A DNA stretch of 64,000 nt, taken from the NCBI RefSeq assembly GCF_017939615.1, contig NZ_JAGKSR010000001.1, positions 310,001 to 374,000 on the forward strand, given 5' to 3'. This stretch comes from Microbacterium sp. BLY. GTDB lineage: Bacteria; Actinomycetota; Actinomycetes; Actinomycetales; Microbacteriaceae. Made by a program: the position numbers and the translations under genes. Each line of letters opens with the position of its first letter. Position 1 is the first letter of the stretch. The notes beneath the pieces were generated by a model, which had not been told where the DNA came from, searched no databases, and saw only the letters and a program-made list of their open reading frames with translations. Shown piece after piece: positions 23,819-31,828 of the stretch.

Positions 23819-25039
23819 GTGCACGTCCGTCCCCTGCCCCTCGCCGCCGTCGTCGCCGCCACGCTCGCACTCACCGCCTGCGCCGGCCCCGCCCCGTCGT
23901 CGCCGTCCCCCGCCTCCTCTACCGGTCACGGCGCGATCGCCGGCGCCGAGGAGGTCGCGGAGCCGCCGCTCGGCCTGACCACCATCGACGCGGACGGCAC
24001 CGTCACCCACCTCGACCTCCTGGACGAGAGCGTGACCCGCATCGGGGCGGTCCGCCCTCCCGCGGGGATGACCACGGACGGCCGGTACCTCTTCGCCGAC
24101 ACCGGCGACGGCGTGGACATCGTCGACAGCGGCGTGTGGACCTGGGACCACGTCGACCACTTCCACTACTACCGCGCCGAACCGGGGGTGCGGGGAACCG
24201 TTCCGGGCGACGGTCCTGCGACGGTCGCCACGACGAACAGCTCCACCACCGGCGGCACCGGCGTCTCCTTCGCGGGGTCGGGCGACGCCGTGCTCCTCGA
24301 CACCGCGGCACTGTCGAAGGGAGAGGTGCGCGAGCTGTTCCGCATCGAGCGCTCCCCCCACGCCGGGCTGGTGGTGCCGATCGGATCCTTCGCCCTGGTG
24401 ACCACCGGGGAGAGCGGCGCGGCCGAGGCGGTCGTCGGCTACACGGCGGAGGGCCGACCCACCGGACTCCGCGAGGTCTGCCGCGAGCCCGCCGGAACCA
24501 TCACGACGAGGGTCGGGGCGGTGATCGGCTGCGCCGACGGGGCCCTGCTGGCCCGGGTCGAGGACGGGGCGCTGCTCGTGGAGCGCATCCCGTTCCCGGA
24601 GGGAGCACCGGAGGGTGCCGTGGCCGCGTTCGACAACCGCGAAGGGCGCCCCACTGTGGCGGGTCTGGCGGGACCGACCGACATCCGCGTCCTCGACACC
24701 CGCGACCGGAGCTGGACCCTCCTCACGGCGCCCGCCCCTCTCGTGCAGGTGACGGCGGTCGACGACGAGGACGACACGCTCCTCGCCCTCGCGCAGGACG
24801 GCCGCGTGCTCGTGCTCGACGCCGTCGACGGCACGATCCGCGCGGCGACCCCTCCGCTGGTCGCGGAGTCGCTCGCCGCCGACGAGACCCCGACCCTCAT
24901 CGCCGACCAGCACCGCGCCTACCTCAGCGGACCGTCGGAACACCGGCTGTTCGAGATCGACTACGCCGACGACGCCCGCATCGCGCGGACCTTCGACACC
25001 GCCAGCGCGCCGGTTCTCGTCGCCGAGACGGGACGCTGA
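23819..25039 (+). CDS. aztD: AztD-like zinc metallochaperone lipoprotein, divergent copy
   Basis: A 406-residue beta-propeller-type protein with a lipobox LTACA at about residue 21, so membrane-anchored outside. It carries the His-rich segment WDHVDHFHYYRAEPG near residue 110, typical of AztD, which loads zinc onto AztC. The region matching the conserved CPGVHG of the second copy reads VCREPAGTI, lacking the His. Start GTG 23819 follows AAAGG. The 3' end is 1 bp from aztC, and it lies between permease and binding protein. Confidence 0.85.
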   Translation: MHVRPLPLAAVVAATLALTACAGPAPSSPSPASSTGHGAIAGAEEVAEPPLGLTTIDADGTVTHLDLLDESVTRIGAVRPPAGMTTDGRYLFADTGDGVDIVDSGVWTWDHVDHFHYYRAEPGVRGTVPGDGPATVATTNSSTTGGTGVSFAGSGDAVLLDTAALSKGEVRELFRIERSPHAGLVVPIGSFALVTTGESGAAEAVVGYTAEGRPTGLREVCREPAGTITTRVGAVIGCADGALLARVEDGALLVERIPFPEGAPEGAVAAFDNREGRPTVAGLAGPTDIRVLDTRDRSWTLLTAPAPLVQVTAVDDEDDTLLALAQDGRVLVLDAVDGTIRAATPPLVAESLAADETPTLIADQHRAYLSGPSEHRLFEIDYADDARIARTFDTASAPVLVAETGR

Positions 25040-25040
25040 C

Positions 25041-25958
25041 ATGCGCCGCCTTCGCACGCTCGTCGCCGTCGTCCTCACCGGACTCACCGCGGCACTGCTG
25101 ACCGCTTGTCACGCCTCCGCCGACCCGCGCCCCGTAGTCGTCGTCTCCACGAACATCCTCGGCGACGTGGTCGGCGAGCTGGTCGGCGACCAGGCCGCCG
25201 TCGTCACGCTCATGAAGCCGAACGCCGACCCGCACTCGTTCGAGATCTCCGCCCAGGAGGCGGCGACGCTGCGCGATGCCGACCTGCTGGTCTCGAACGG
25301 GCTCGGGCTCGAGGAAGGCCTGCGCCAGCACCTCGACGCCGCCGTGGACGCCGGCGTCGCATCCTTCGTGGCCGGCGACGTCATCGACGTGCGGGACTAC
25401 CGGGAGGGCGATGCCGCCGGAATGCCGGACTCCCACTTCTGGACCGATCCGGCCCGCATGATCGACGTCGTCGACGCCCTGGAGCCCGCACTGGCCGCGC
25501 TGGAGGGGATCGACACCGACGCCCTCGCGGCGGATGCGGCCGCCTACCGGGACGAGCTGGAGGCGCTGGACGCGGAGATGGCCGCGGCGTTCGCCACGAT
25601 CCCGGCCGAACGCCGGTCCCTCGTGACCAACCACCACGTGTTCGGCTACCTCGCCGACCGCTTCGACTTCACGGTGGTGGGCACGGTGATCCCCGGTGGC
25701 ACGACGCTGGCCGCCCCCTCCGCGTCGGACCTCGCCGACCTCGTCGGTGCCGTGCAGGAGACCGGCGTCCCCGCCGTCTTCGCCGAATCCTCCGCGCCCG
25801 ACCGTCTGGTGCAGGCGCTCGCCGAGGAGGCCGACGTCCACGTCGAGGTGATCGAGCTGTTCACCGAGTCCCTCACGGCGGACGACGGCGAGGCCCCCGA
25901 CTACCTGACCATGATGCGCGTCAACACCGCGCGCATCACCTCCGGTCTCACCCGCTGA
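25041..25958 (+). CDS. aztC: Zinc ABC transporter substrate-binding protein AztC
   Basis: A 305-residue cluster A-I binding protein; lipobox LLTAC at about residue 23. The expected zinc ligands are visible: His in NADPHSFEIS, His in DSHFWTDPA, His in TNHHVFGYLADRF, and an acidic residue near FAESSAPDR. It captures zinc outside the cell and passes it to AztB. It lacks the long His/Asp-rich loop found in ZnuA, in agreement with dependence on AztD for delivery. Flanked on both sides by AztD genes. Confidence 0.93.
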   Translation: MRRLRTLVAVVLTGLTAALLTACHASADPRPVVVVSTNILGDVVGELVGDQAAVVTLMKPNADPHSFEISAQEAATLRDADLLVSNGLGLEEGLRQHLDAAVDAGVASFVAGDVIDVRDYREGDAAGMPDSHFWTDPARMIDVVDALEPALAALEGIDTDALAADAAAYRDELEALDAEMAAAFATIPAERRSLVTNHHVFGYLADRFDFTVVGTVIPGGTTLAAPSASDLADLVGAVQETGVPAVFAESSAPDRLVQALAEEADVHVEVIELFTESLTADDGEAPDYLTMMRVNTARITSGLTR

Positions 25959-25988
25959 GACCATCCCTCACAGAGAAAGAAGCACCGC

Positions 25989-27188
25989 ATGAAGACACTC
26001 CCCCTGCGCCGGGCGCTGGTCGGGGCCGTCGCCCTGGGCGCGGCCGTGACCCTCGTCTCCTGCTCGACCACCGCGGGAGGCGGACCGGCCCCGAGCGACG
26101 CCCCGGCCGGCGAGGCCGGTCCCCGCGTCGCCGTCTCGTACGACGGCGGCATCCTCGTGCTCGACGGTGACACCCTCGACACGGTCGGCGATTTCGACTC
26201 CGAACCGTTCACGCGACTCAACCCGGCCGGCGACGGACGCCATGTGCTGGTGACGATGAGCGAGGGATTCCAGGTGCTCGACACCGGAGCGGGCTCCACC
26301 GAACCCGCCGAGCTGACCGACACGGTGTTCGAAGCGGACACCCCCGGCCACGTCGTCCGGCACGGCGGCAAGACCATCCTGTACGCCGACGGCACGAGCG
26401 ACACCACCATCTTCGACACCGCCGAACTGGCCGACGGCGACCTGCCGGACGTCGAGACCATCGCGGGCGACGAGGCGCATCACGGCGTCTCGGTGCTCCT
26501 CGAGGACGGGACCTTCCTCACGACGGTCGGGAATGCGGACGGCCGCAGCGGCATCGTGGTGCGGGACGCCGACGGAGCCGAGATCGCCTCGTCCGACCAG
26601 TGCCCCGGCGTGCACGGCGAGGGCACCGCCGCGGACGAGGTCGTCGTGTTCGGCTGCGAGGACGGCGCCCTCGTCTACAAGGACGGCGAGATCACCAAGC
26701 TCGCCGCCCCCGACCAGCCCTACGGCCGCATGGGGAACGCCTACGTGAGCGAGACGAGCCCCATCGTCGTGGGCGACTACAAGAACGACCCCGACGCCGA
26801 GGGCTACCTGCTCGATGCCGTCACCCTCATCGACACCGCGGCGCTGACCTCCACGGTCGTGCCGCTCCCGGACGGTGCGGAGTACACGTTCCGCGACGTC
26901 GTGCGAGGCCCGGACGACCTGGCCTACATCCTCGGCACCGACGGTGCGATCCACGTGCTCGATCCCGCCTCCGGCGAGATCACCGACACGTGGCCGGTCA
27001 TCGCGGCGTGGGAGGGTCCCGCCGACTGGCAGGACCCGCACCCCGCGATCGTCGTGGCGGGTGACGTCGCGTACGTGACCGAGCCGTCAGCGAAGAGCCT
27101 GCACGCCGTCGATCTCACCACCGGCGAGGTGCGTGCGAGCGCGGAGCTGGACGTCACCCCGAATGAGATCGCGCCCGCCCGGGGCTGA
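25989..27188 (+). CDS. aztD: Zinc metallochaperone AztD
   Basis: A 399-residue lipoprotein (lipobox VSC near residue 24) with repeated short beta-blade units. It has TPGHVVRHGGKT, EAHHGVSV and SDQCPGVHGEG, the latter a conserved AztD motif with a disulfide cysteine partner in VFGCEDG. It should bind zinc and transfer it to AztC. GAGAAAGAA lies just upstream of the ATG. Its 3' end runs 35 bp into the convergent VanZ gene, and a strong hairpin follows. Confidence 0.92.
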   Translation: MKTLPLRRALVGAVALGAAVTLVSCSTTAGGGPAPSDAPAGEAGPRVAVSYDGGILVLDGDTLDTVGDFDSEPFTRLNPAGDGRHVLVTMSEGFQVLDTGAGSTEPAELTDTVFEADTPGHVVRHGGKTILYADGTSDTTIFDTAELADGDLPDVETIAGDEAHHGVSVLLEDGTFLTTVGNADGRSGIVVRDADGAEIASSDQCPGVHGEGTAADEVVVFGCEDGALVYKDGEITKLAAPDQPYGRMGNAYVSETSPIVVGDYKNDPDAEGYLLDAVTLIDTAALTSTVVPLPDGAEYTFRDVVRGPDDLAYILGTDGAIHVLDPASGEITDTWPVIAAWEGPADWQDPHPAIVVAGDVAYVTEPSAKSLHAVDLTTGEVRASAELDVTPNEIAPARG

Positions 27189-27867
27189 GTCTCGCGGCCG
27201 CGCCGCGGACCGTCCTCTCCGGACGGGTCCGCGGTGCGGCTTCGACCGGGGCCGCGGCCTCTGACCCGACCCAGCGGAAGCGGTCGATCGTCCGCGAAAG
27301 GGCCGGCACGCGCCCGAGGAGGAGGAACAGGCCGTAGCCGAGCGCGCCGCCTGCGACGTTGCAGAGCAGATCGCTGACGTCGGCGATGTGGCCGCCGCCG
27401 AAGAAGCGCTGCGCTGCGAGCTGCGCGAGTTCGATGCCGAGGCTCGTACCGACGATCACGGGCAGCACCCGGCTCCACGAGGGCCGCATGCGCATGAGCG
27501 GGACGAGCATCCCCAGCGGGACGAAGACGAGCACGTTCATCAGCGCGTCCTCGACCTCGTAGTCGGCGAACGGCACGAGAGCCACCGCCGGCGTCCAGGG
27601 CTCCCCGCTGTCCGGTGCATTGAGGAAGATGGGGAAGACCGTGTTCCCCACGATCCCGGCGGCGTAGACCGCCACCGCCGCCGCCACCAGCATCCGCGGA
27701 ACGGTCAGCAGCCGGCGTGCATGCAGCCATCCGACGAGGACGGCGAACAGCACGACGCCAAGCGGGATCACGACGGGGAGGACGGGGACCGCACCGAACG
27801 GGTCGGCCGCAGGGGTCACGAGGGGCACTCTCTCCACGGTAGCCAGCGGCGCCGCCCCGCTCGTCAT
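27154..27867 (-). CDS. VanZ-like family membrane protein
   Basis: A 237-residue protein with five or so hydrophobic helices and the VanZ pattern: NVLVFVPLGMLVPLM, then GIELAQL and ADVSDLLCNVAGGALGYG. VanZ raises teicoplanin resistance in enterococci, but chromosomal homologues in actinobacteria have no defined role. ATG 27867 chosen because upstream codons lose homology. The last 60 residues are Arg/Pro/Ala-rich and contain the azt terminator hairpin in their coding DNA. Confidence 0.82.
   Translation of the reverse strand: MTSGAAPLATVERVPLVTPAADPFGAVPVLPVVIPLGVVLFAVLVGWLHARRLLTVPRMLVAAAVAVYAAGIVGNTVFPIFLNAPDSGEPWTPAVALVPFADYEVEDALMNVLVFVPLGMLVPLMRMRPSWSRVLPVIVGTSLGIELAQLAAQRFFGGGHIADVSDLLCNVAGGALGYGLFLLLGRVPALSRTIDRFRWVGSEAAAPVEAAPRTRPERTVRGAAARLSPGRARSHSG
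27197..27240 (+). terminator. Terminator hairpin of the azt operon, inside the vanZ-like coding region
   Basis: Arms 27197-27215 and 27221-27240 pair over about 19 bp with one mismatch and one bulged base around a TCTCC loop, starting 8 bp after the aztD stop. No U tract. Confidence 0.65.
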
Positions 27868-27933
27868 CCGGAAGGATGATCCGCGGCACGGCTCTCTCCG
27901 GTCGGGGCACAGGATCCCCCTCGCTCCGCATTC

Positions 27934-27947
27934 GCGCAACCCCCGTG
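27934..27947 (+). promoter_or_regulatory. Shared 14-mer GCGCAACCCCCGTG upstream of yihY/brkB-like gene
   Basis: Same 14 bases as at 21799-21812, 71 bp before the ATG at 28019. Confidence 0.35.
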
Positions 27948-28018
27948 TCGGATCGCCGCCGCTCCTCGTACTACTGGAGTCCGCGAGCAGCGCTCGCCCC
28001 CGACGCCGAGGAGGAGCC

Positions 28019-29113
28019 ATGTCGAAAGCCACCGCCGACCGGAGCGGATCGACGTCCGCTCCGCCCGCCGAGCACGACGCGAAGCCGGACAGCCCGACCG
28101 ACCTGCAGAAGCGGTCGTGGAAGTACGTCCTCGTCAAGAGCATCCGGGAGTTCTCCGCCGACCAGTGCATGGACGGCGCCGCCGCACTCACCTACTACGC
28201 GGTGCTGTCGATCTTCCCCGCGCTGATCGCCGTCTTCTCCCTGCTCGGGGTGTTCGGGCAGGGCGGAGCCGCCGCCGATGCCGTGCTCGGGATCATCGAC
28301 GACGTCGCCCCGCCGGAGACCGCGGACGCGCTGCGCGGGCCCATCGAGCAGATCTCCCAGGCGCCGGGCGCCGGCTTCGCCCTCATCTTCGGCATCCTCC
28401 TCGCGCTCTGGTCGGCATCCGGCTACGTCGGTGCGTTCAGCCGCGTGATGAACCGCATCTACGAGATCGAGGAGGGGCGCCCCTTCTGGAAGCTCCGCCC
28501 CATGCAGCTGCTCGTCACGCTCATCACCGTCGTCTCCCTCACGATCGTCGCCATCGTCCTCGTGCTCTCCGGTGACGTCGTCTCGGCCCTGGGCGACGCG
28601 ATCGGCGCGGGTGAGGGTGTGCAGCTCGCGTGGAGCATCGCCAAGTGGCCGCTGCTGCTGTTCGTCGTCGTCTTCCTCGTGGCGATGCTCTACTACGCCA
28701 CGCCCAACGCCAAGCAGCCCAAGTTCCGGTGGATCAGCATGGGGGCCCTCGTGGCGATCGTGGTACTGGCGATCGCGACACTCGGCTTCGTGCTCTACGT
28801 CACGACGTTCTCGAACTACGAGCGCACCTACGGGTCGATGGCGGGCGTCATCGTATTCCTCCTGTGGCTGTGGATCGCGAACCTCGCCCTGCTGTTCGGT
28901 GCGGAGTTCGACGCCGAGCTGGAACGCGGACGCCAGCTTCAGGCGGGGATCGCCGCCGAGCGCGACATCCAGCTGCCCGCACGCGACACCCGCCAGAGCG
29001 ACAAGCGCGCCGAGAAGGAGCGGAAGGACATCGAGGAGGGGCGCCGCATCCGCATCGAGAACGACGACGACGCGGACGGGCGGCCCACGGACGAGTCGGC
29101 GCGCGGCCGCTGA
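28019..29113 (+). CDS. YihY/BrkB family membrane protein
   Basis: A 364-residue protein with six membrane helices; family pieces include DGAAALTYYAVLSIFPALIA near residue 60, the YVGAFSRVMNRIYEIEEGRPFWKLR region and SNYERTYGSMAGVIVFLLWLW. The N-terminal 30 and C-terminal 75 residues are hydrophilic and charged. Once called ribonuclease BN, the family is now regarded as a transporter-like membrane protein of unknown substrate. GAGGAGGAG precedes the ATG. Confidence 0.9.
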   Translation: MSKATADRSGSTSAPPAEHDAKPDSPTDLQKRSWKYVLVKSIREFSADQCMDGAAALTYYAVLSIFPALIAVFSLLGVFGQGGAAADAVLGIIDDVAPPETADALRGPIEQISQAPGAGFALIFGILLALWSASGYVGAFSRVMNRIYEIEEGRPFWKLRPMQLLVTLITVVSLTIVAIVLVLSGDVVSALGDAIGAGEGVQLAWSIAKWPLLLFVVVFLVAMLYYATPNAKQPKFRWISMGALVAIVVLAIATLGFVLYVTTFSNYERTYGSMAGVIVFLLWLWIANLALLFGAEFDAELERGRQLQAGIAAERDIQLPARDTRQSDKRAEKERKDIEEGRRIRIENDDDADGRPTDESARGR

Positions 29114-29137
29114 CCGCAGGGGCGGGGACGCCGCGGT

Positions 29138-29665
29138 TCAGTGTCCGTGCGCGAGCTGCTGCACGAGGACGACGACCCCGCCCAGCCCGACGAGGATCCC
29201 CAAGGCGATGAGCTGCTTCCATCCGCTCAGCCCGGTGCGACGGACGGCGACGTAGCCGATCAGCCCGAGGATCACGACGTAGACGATCGACGCGATCGTC
29301 AGCGCCGTGCGCAGTTCGATCCAGCCCAGCGCGGCGGCGAGGAGGACGAGCAGCGGAACGGCCGCCGACCCGAGCGCCGTGCCGGAGAGCCGCAGGAGAT
29401 CCCTCATCTCGGACCCCCGGGGGAAGCCGCCGTGGGCCGCGAGGTGCGCCACCAGATCGGCCGCGAAACCGGCGAGCGCGATCGCGACGATCCCGACCAG
29501 CAGTGTCACCGTCGCCTGTGGCGCGGTGGTGTGCTCGACGTTGGAGTTCTGCACGAGCACGATCGCGAGTCCCGTGAACGTCGCATACACGCGCTCCTTG
29601 ATCGCCGCGCGATCGACGGCGTGGTGGTGCTCTCCTCGAGAGGGATCGGAGTCCGGCGAGCTCAT
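29138..29665 (-). CDS. Integral membrane protein, 175 residues
   Basis: Four hydrophobic helices after a His-rich hydrophilic start (SRGEHHHAVDR). Segments ATVTLLVGIVAIALAGFAADLVAHL and SIVYVVILGLIGYVAVRR are clearly transmembrane. No family recognised with certainty. The -10-like TAGCAT lies 7 nt before the ATG, so a leaderless transcript is likely. It is convergent with the YihY/BrkB gene. Confidence 0.75.
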   Translation of the reverse strand: MSSPDSDPSRGEHHHAVDRAAIKERVYATFTGLAIVLVQNSNVEHTTAPQATVTLLVGIVAIALAGFAADLVAHLAAHGGFPRGSEMRDLLRLSGTALGSAAVPLLVLLAAALGWIELRTALTIASIVYVVILGLIGYVAVRRTGLSGWKQLIALGILVGLGGVVVLVQQLAHGH

Positions 29666-29708
29666 GTGCGGGATGCTATCAACTCGATTTCCGCGTGCTC
29701 CCCGCGGA

Positions 29709-30329
29709 TCAGTCCAGGCGCGCCGACAGCTCCGCCGTGATGCGGGCGACCTGGGTGCGCGCCTCGGCCAGCCGCCCGACCTCCTCTTCCAGCCCCGCCC
29801 GCATCGCGGCCGATGCGCCGTGCACGCGGGCGAGCCGCAGGTTGGCCCGGAGGTTCAGCGACGCCCCCGCCAGCCCCGCCTCCAGAGCCTCCGTCGCGAC
29901 CGCGAGATCCACGGCGAGGTGCGGGTTGCCGTCGGCGGCGAGCGCGCGGGCCCCCGCGACGAGGCTGATGCCGATGCGCCCCAGCTGCGCCACCGACCGC
30001 GCCGCCTCGACGGCCGCCTCCCGCACCCGCTGCTCCCGCGCGGGATCGTCCGACGCCAGCCCGAGCGCCGCACCGAAACGCGCCGACACGATCCCGTCCG
30101 CTTCGACCGCCTCCAGGAGCTCGGCGCGCACCGCGTCGAGCCGGCCTGTGCCCGCGACCACCGCGGGCTCGTCCGGGGTGTACCCGGCGACCATGCCCAT
30201 CAGCGCGGCGGCGAGGCCCAGCATCACCCCGGAGGCCGCGCCCCCTCCCGGCGAACCGGTGGGCTGGCTGAGGGCGTCGAGCCACGCATCCATCGGGCGG
30301 GACGTCGGCACCTCTGCGGAATCCGTCAT
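29709..30329 (-). CDS. Cyclodeaminase/cyclohydrolase family protein
   Basis: A 206-residue all-helical protein related to formiminotetrahydrofolate cyclodeaminase (FTCD_C/FchA). The signature SQPTGSPGGGAASGVMLGLAAAL at residues 21-43 matches the family's PGGGSxAA start. The family converts 5-formimino-THF to methenyl-THF; no histidine-degradation or folate gene is nearby, so the true substrate is open. A -10-like TAGCCT ends 7 nt before the ATG. Confidence 0.85.
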   Translation of the reverse strand: MTDSAEVPTSRPMDAWLDALSQPTGSPGGGAASGVMLGLAAALMGMVAGYTPDEPAVVAGTGRLDAVRAELLEAVEADGIVSARFGAALGLASDDPAREQRVREAAVEAARSVAQLGRIGISLVAGARALAADGNPHLAVDLAVATEALEAGLAGASLNLRANLRLARVHGASAAMRAGLEEEVGRLAEARTQVARITAELSARLD

Positions 30330-30367
30330 GCGCACCAGGCTATCCGCGCGAGCTCGACCCGCTCGTC

Positions 30368-31153
30368 CTAGAAGGTGTTCGCGCTCTTCGCGAGGAGGCC
30401 GCCGTCGCACACGAGGTGACTGCCGGTGACGTACGCGCTCTCCGGGCCGAGAAGCCACAGGACGGCGTCGGCGATCTCCTCCGGACGCGCCATCCGCCCC
30501 AGCGGGATCTGCTCACGTGCCGCCTCCCCCAGCTCGGTGCGGCGGGCGGCCAACGCCTCTCCCTCCAGGCCGAAGTAGAGGATGTCGGTGTCGGTGGCGC
30601 CCGGGACGACGGCGTTGACCCGCACCCCGTCCGGGGCGGCGTCCAACGCGGCGGCCCGCACGAACGCGGAGATGCCGCCCTTCGATGCCCCGTAGGCCGT
30701 GTTCGCTCCCCCGGCGAAGCCCACGAAGGCGGACGGCGACGAGACGCACACGAGGGAACCGCCCGTGCCCTCTGCTCGCCAGCGGTGGAGGGCCGCACGT
30801 GCCGTGAGGAAGGTCCCGCGGAGGTTGACTGCCATCACGCGGTCCCACGACTCGACGCTCGCCGACGCGAGCGGCTCGCTCACCTCGATACCCGCGTTCG
30901 CGACGACCCCGGTGATCGCCGGCAGGCGCTCGGCGACGGTCGCGAAGGCCGCGTCGACCTCGCTCTCGACGCTCACGTCGCAGCGGAGCGGGAGGGCGGA
31001 GGGCGCCCCCGCGGCGAGCGCCGCCGCAGCGGTGTCGGCCAGCGCGCGCTCGTCGATGTCGAGGAGGGCGATGTGCTGGCCCCGCGCGGCGGCGCGGAGC
31101 ACGATGCCGCGGCCGATCCCGGCGGCGGCACCGGTGACGACGACCGTGCTCAC
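30368..31153 (-). CDS. SDR family oxidoreductase (sugar/alcohol dehydrogenase-like)
   Basis: A 261-residue classical short-chain dehydrogenase: cofactor motif TGAAAGIGRG at residues 7-16, an Asp after beta-2 (LLDIDE) suggesting NAD+, NAG motif VANAGIE, catalytic Ser in VSSPSA, and YGASK with Tyr and Lys. The start overlaps the stop of the GntR gene by 4 nt, so it is the second gene of the regulator operon in the sugar-acid locus. It probably oxidises a sugar or sugar alcohol entering the pathway; the exact substrate is unknown. Confidence 0.9.
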   Translation of the reverse strand: MSTVVVTGAAAGIGRGIVLRAAARGQHIALLDIDERALADTAAAALAAGAPSALPLRCDVSVESEVDAAFATVAERLPAITGVVANAGIEVSEPLASASVESWDRVMAVNLRGTFLTARAALHRWRAEGTGGSLVCVSSPSAFVGFAGGANTAYGASKGGISAFVRAAALDAAPDGVRVNAVVPGATDTDILYFGLEGEALAARRTELGEAAREQIPLGRMARPEEIADAVLWLLGPESAYVTGSHLVCDGGLLAKSANTF

Positions 31154-31824
31154 CGGTCGGCCTCCGCAGCGGTGCCCGCGGAGAAGTGGGTGCGGATGTG
31201 CTCCGTGATGGTGTCGAGGCCGTGATCGCGGTCGCCGCTCTGCAGCGCGCCGATCAGCTCGCGATGCTGGTCCGCGACGGCATGCGAGTCGCCGTAGTAG
31301 TTCGCGTCGCGACGGAAGTAGGCGCGGACCCGCGGCTGGATGGTGCGCCAGATCTGCAGGCAGTGCTGCTGCCCCGACAGGAGCACGATGGCCTCATGGA
31401 AGCGGATGTCGTCGTCCGCGAGCCGGGCGAGGTCGCCCGCCGACGCCGCCTCGTCCATGCTGTCGATGATCGCGGTCAGGGCGGCGACGTCCTCATCGGT
31501 GACGACGGCCATGGCCTTCTCGAACGCGAAGCGCTCGAGCGCGATGCGGATGGGCACGAGTACGTTCTCGATCTCCTCCTGGGAGACGCCGAGCACCTCG
31601 GTGCCGCGGTACGGGTAGGAGACGACGAGGCCTTCCTGCTCGAGCTGGCGCAGGGCTTCGCGCACCGGTGCCCGGCTGGTCCCCAGCTGGGCGGCCAGTT
31701 CGAGCTCGGTCAGCTTCTGACCGGGCTCCAGGTCGCCGGTGGTGATGGCCTCGCGGAGGATCTCGGCGACGCGCTCGCGGCGCGACGCCGCAGGGACCGC
31801 GGGGAGGGAGGAGAGAGCGCTCAT
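31150..31824 (-). CDS. GntR family regulator, FCD (FadR) subfamily
   Basis: A 224-residue regulator with an N-terminal winged helix (EILREAITTGDLEPGQKLTE, then GTSRAPVREALRQLEQEGLV) and an FCD ligand domain with DDIRFHEAIV and the metal-binding His residues (DQHRELIGAL, EHIRTH). FCD regulators of this type respond to sugar acids or other carboxylates. A -10 TACGAT (31836-31831) ends 6 nt before ATG 31824, which fixes the start and implies a leaderless mRNA. The site TTGTCGACAA lies just upstream and recurs at 38892. Confidence 0.92.
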   Translation of the reverse strand: MSALSSLPAVPAASRRERVAEILREAITTGDLEPGQKLTELELAAQLGTSRAPVREALRQLEQEGLVVSYPYRGTEVLGVSQEEIENVLVPIRIALERFAFEKAMAVVTDEDVAALTAIIDSMDEAASAGDLARLADDDIRFHEAIVLLSGQQHCLQIWRTIQPRVRAYFRRDANYYGDSHAVADQHRELIGALQSGDRDHGLDTITEHIRTHFSAGTAAEADR

Positions 31825-31828
31825 CGTG

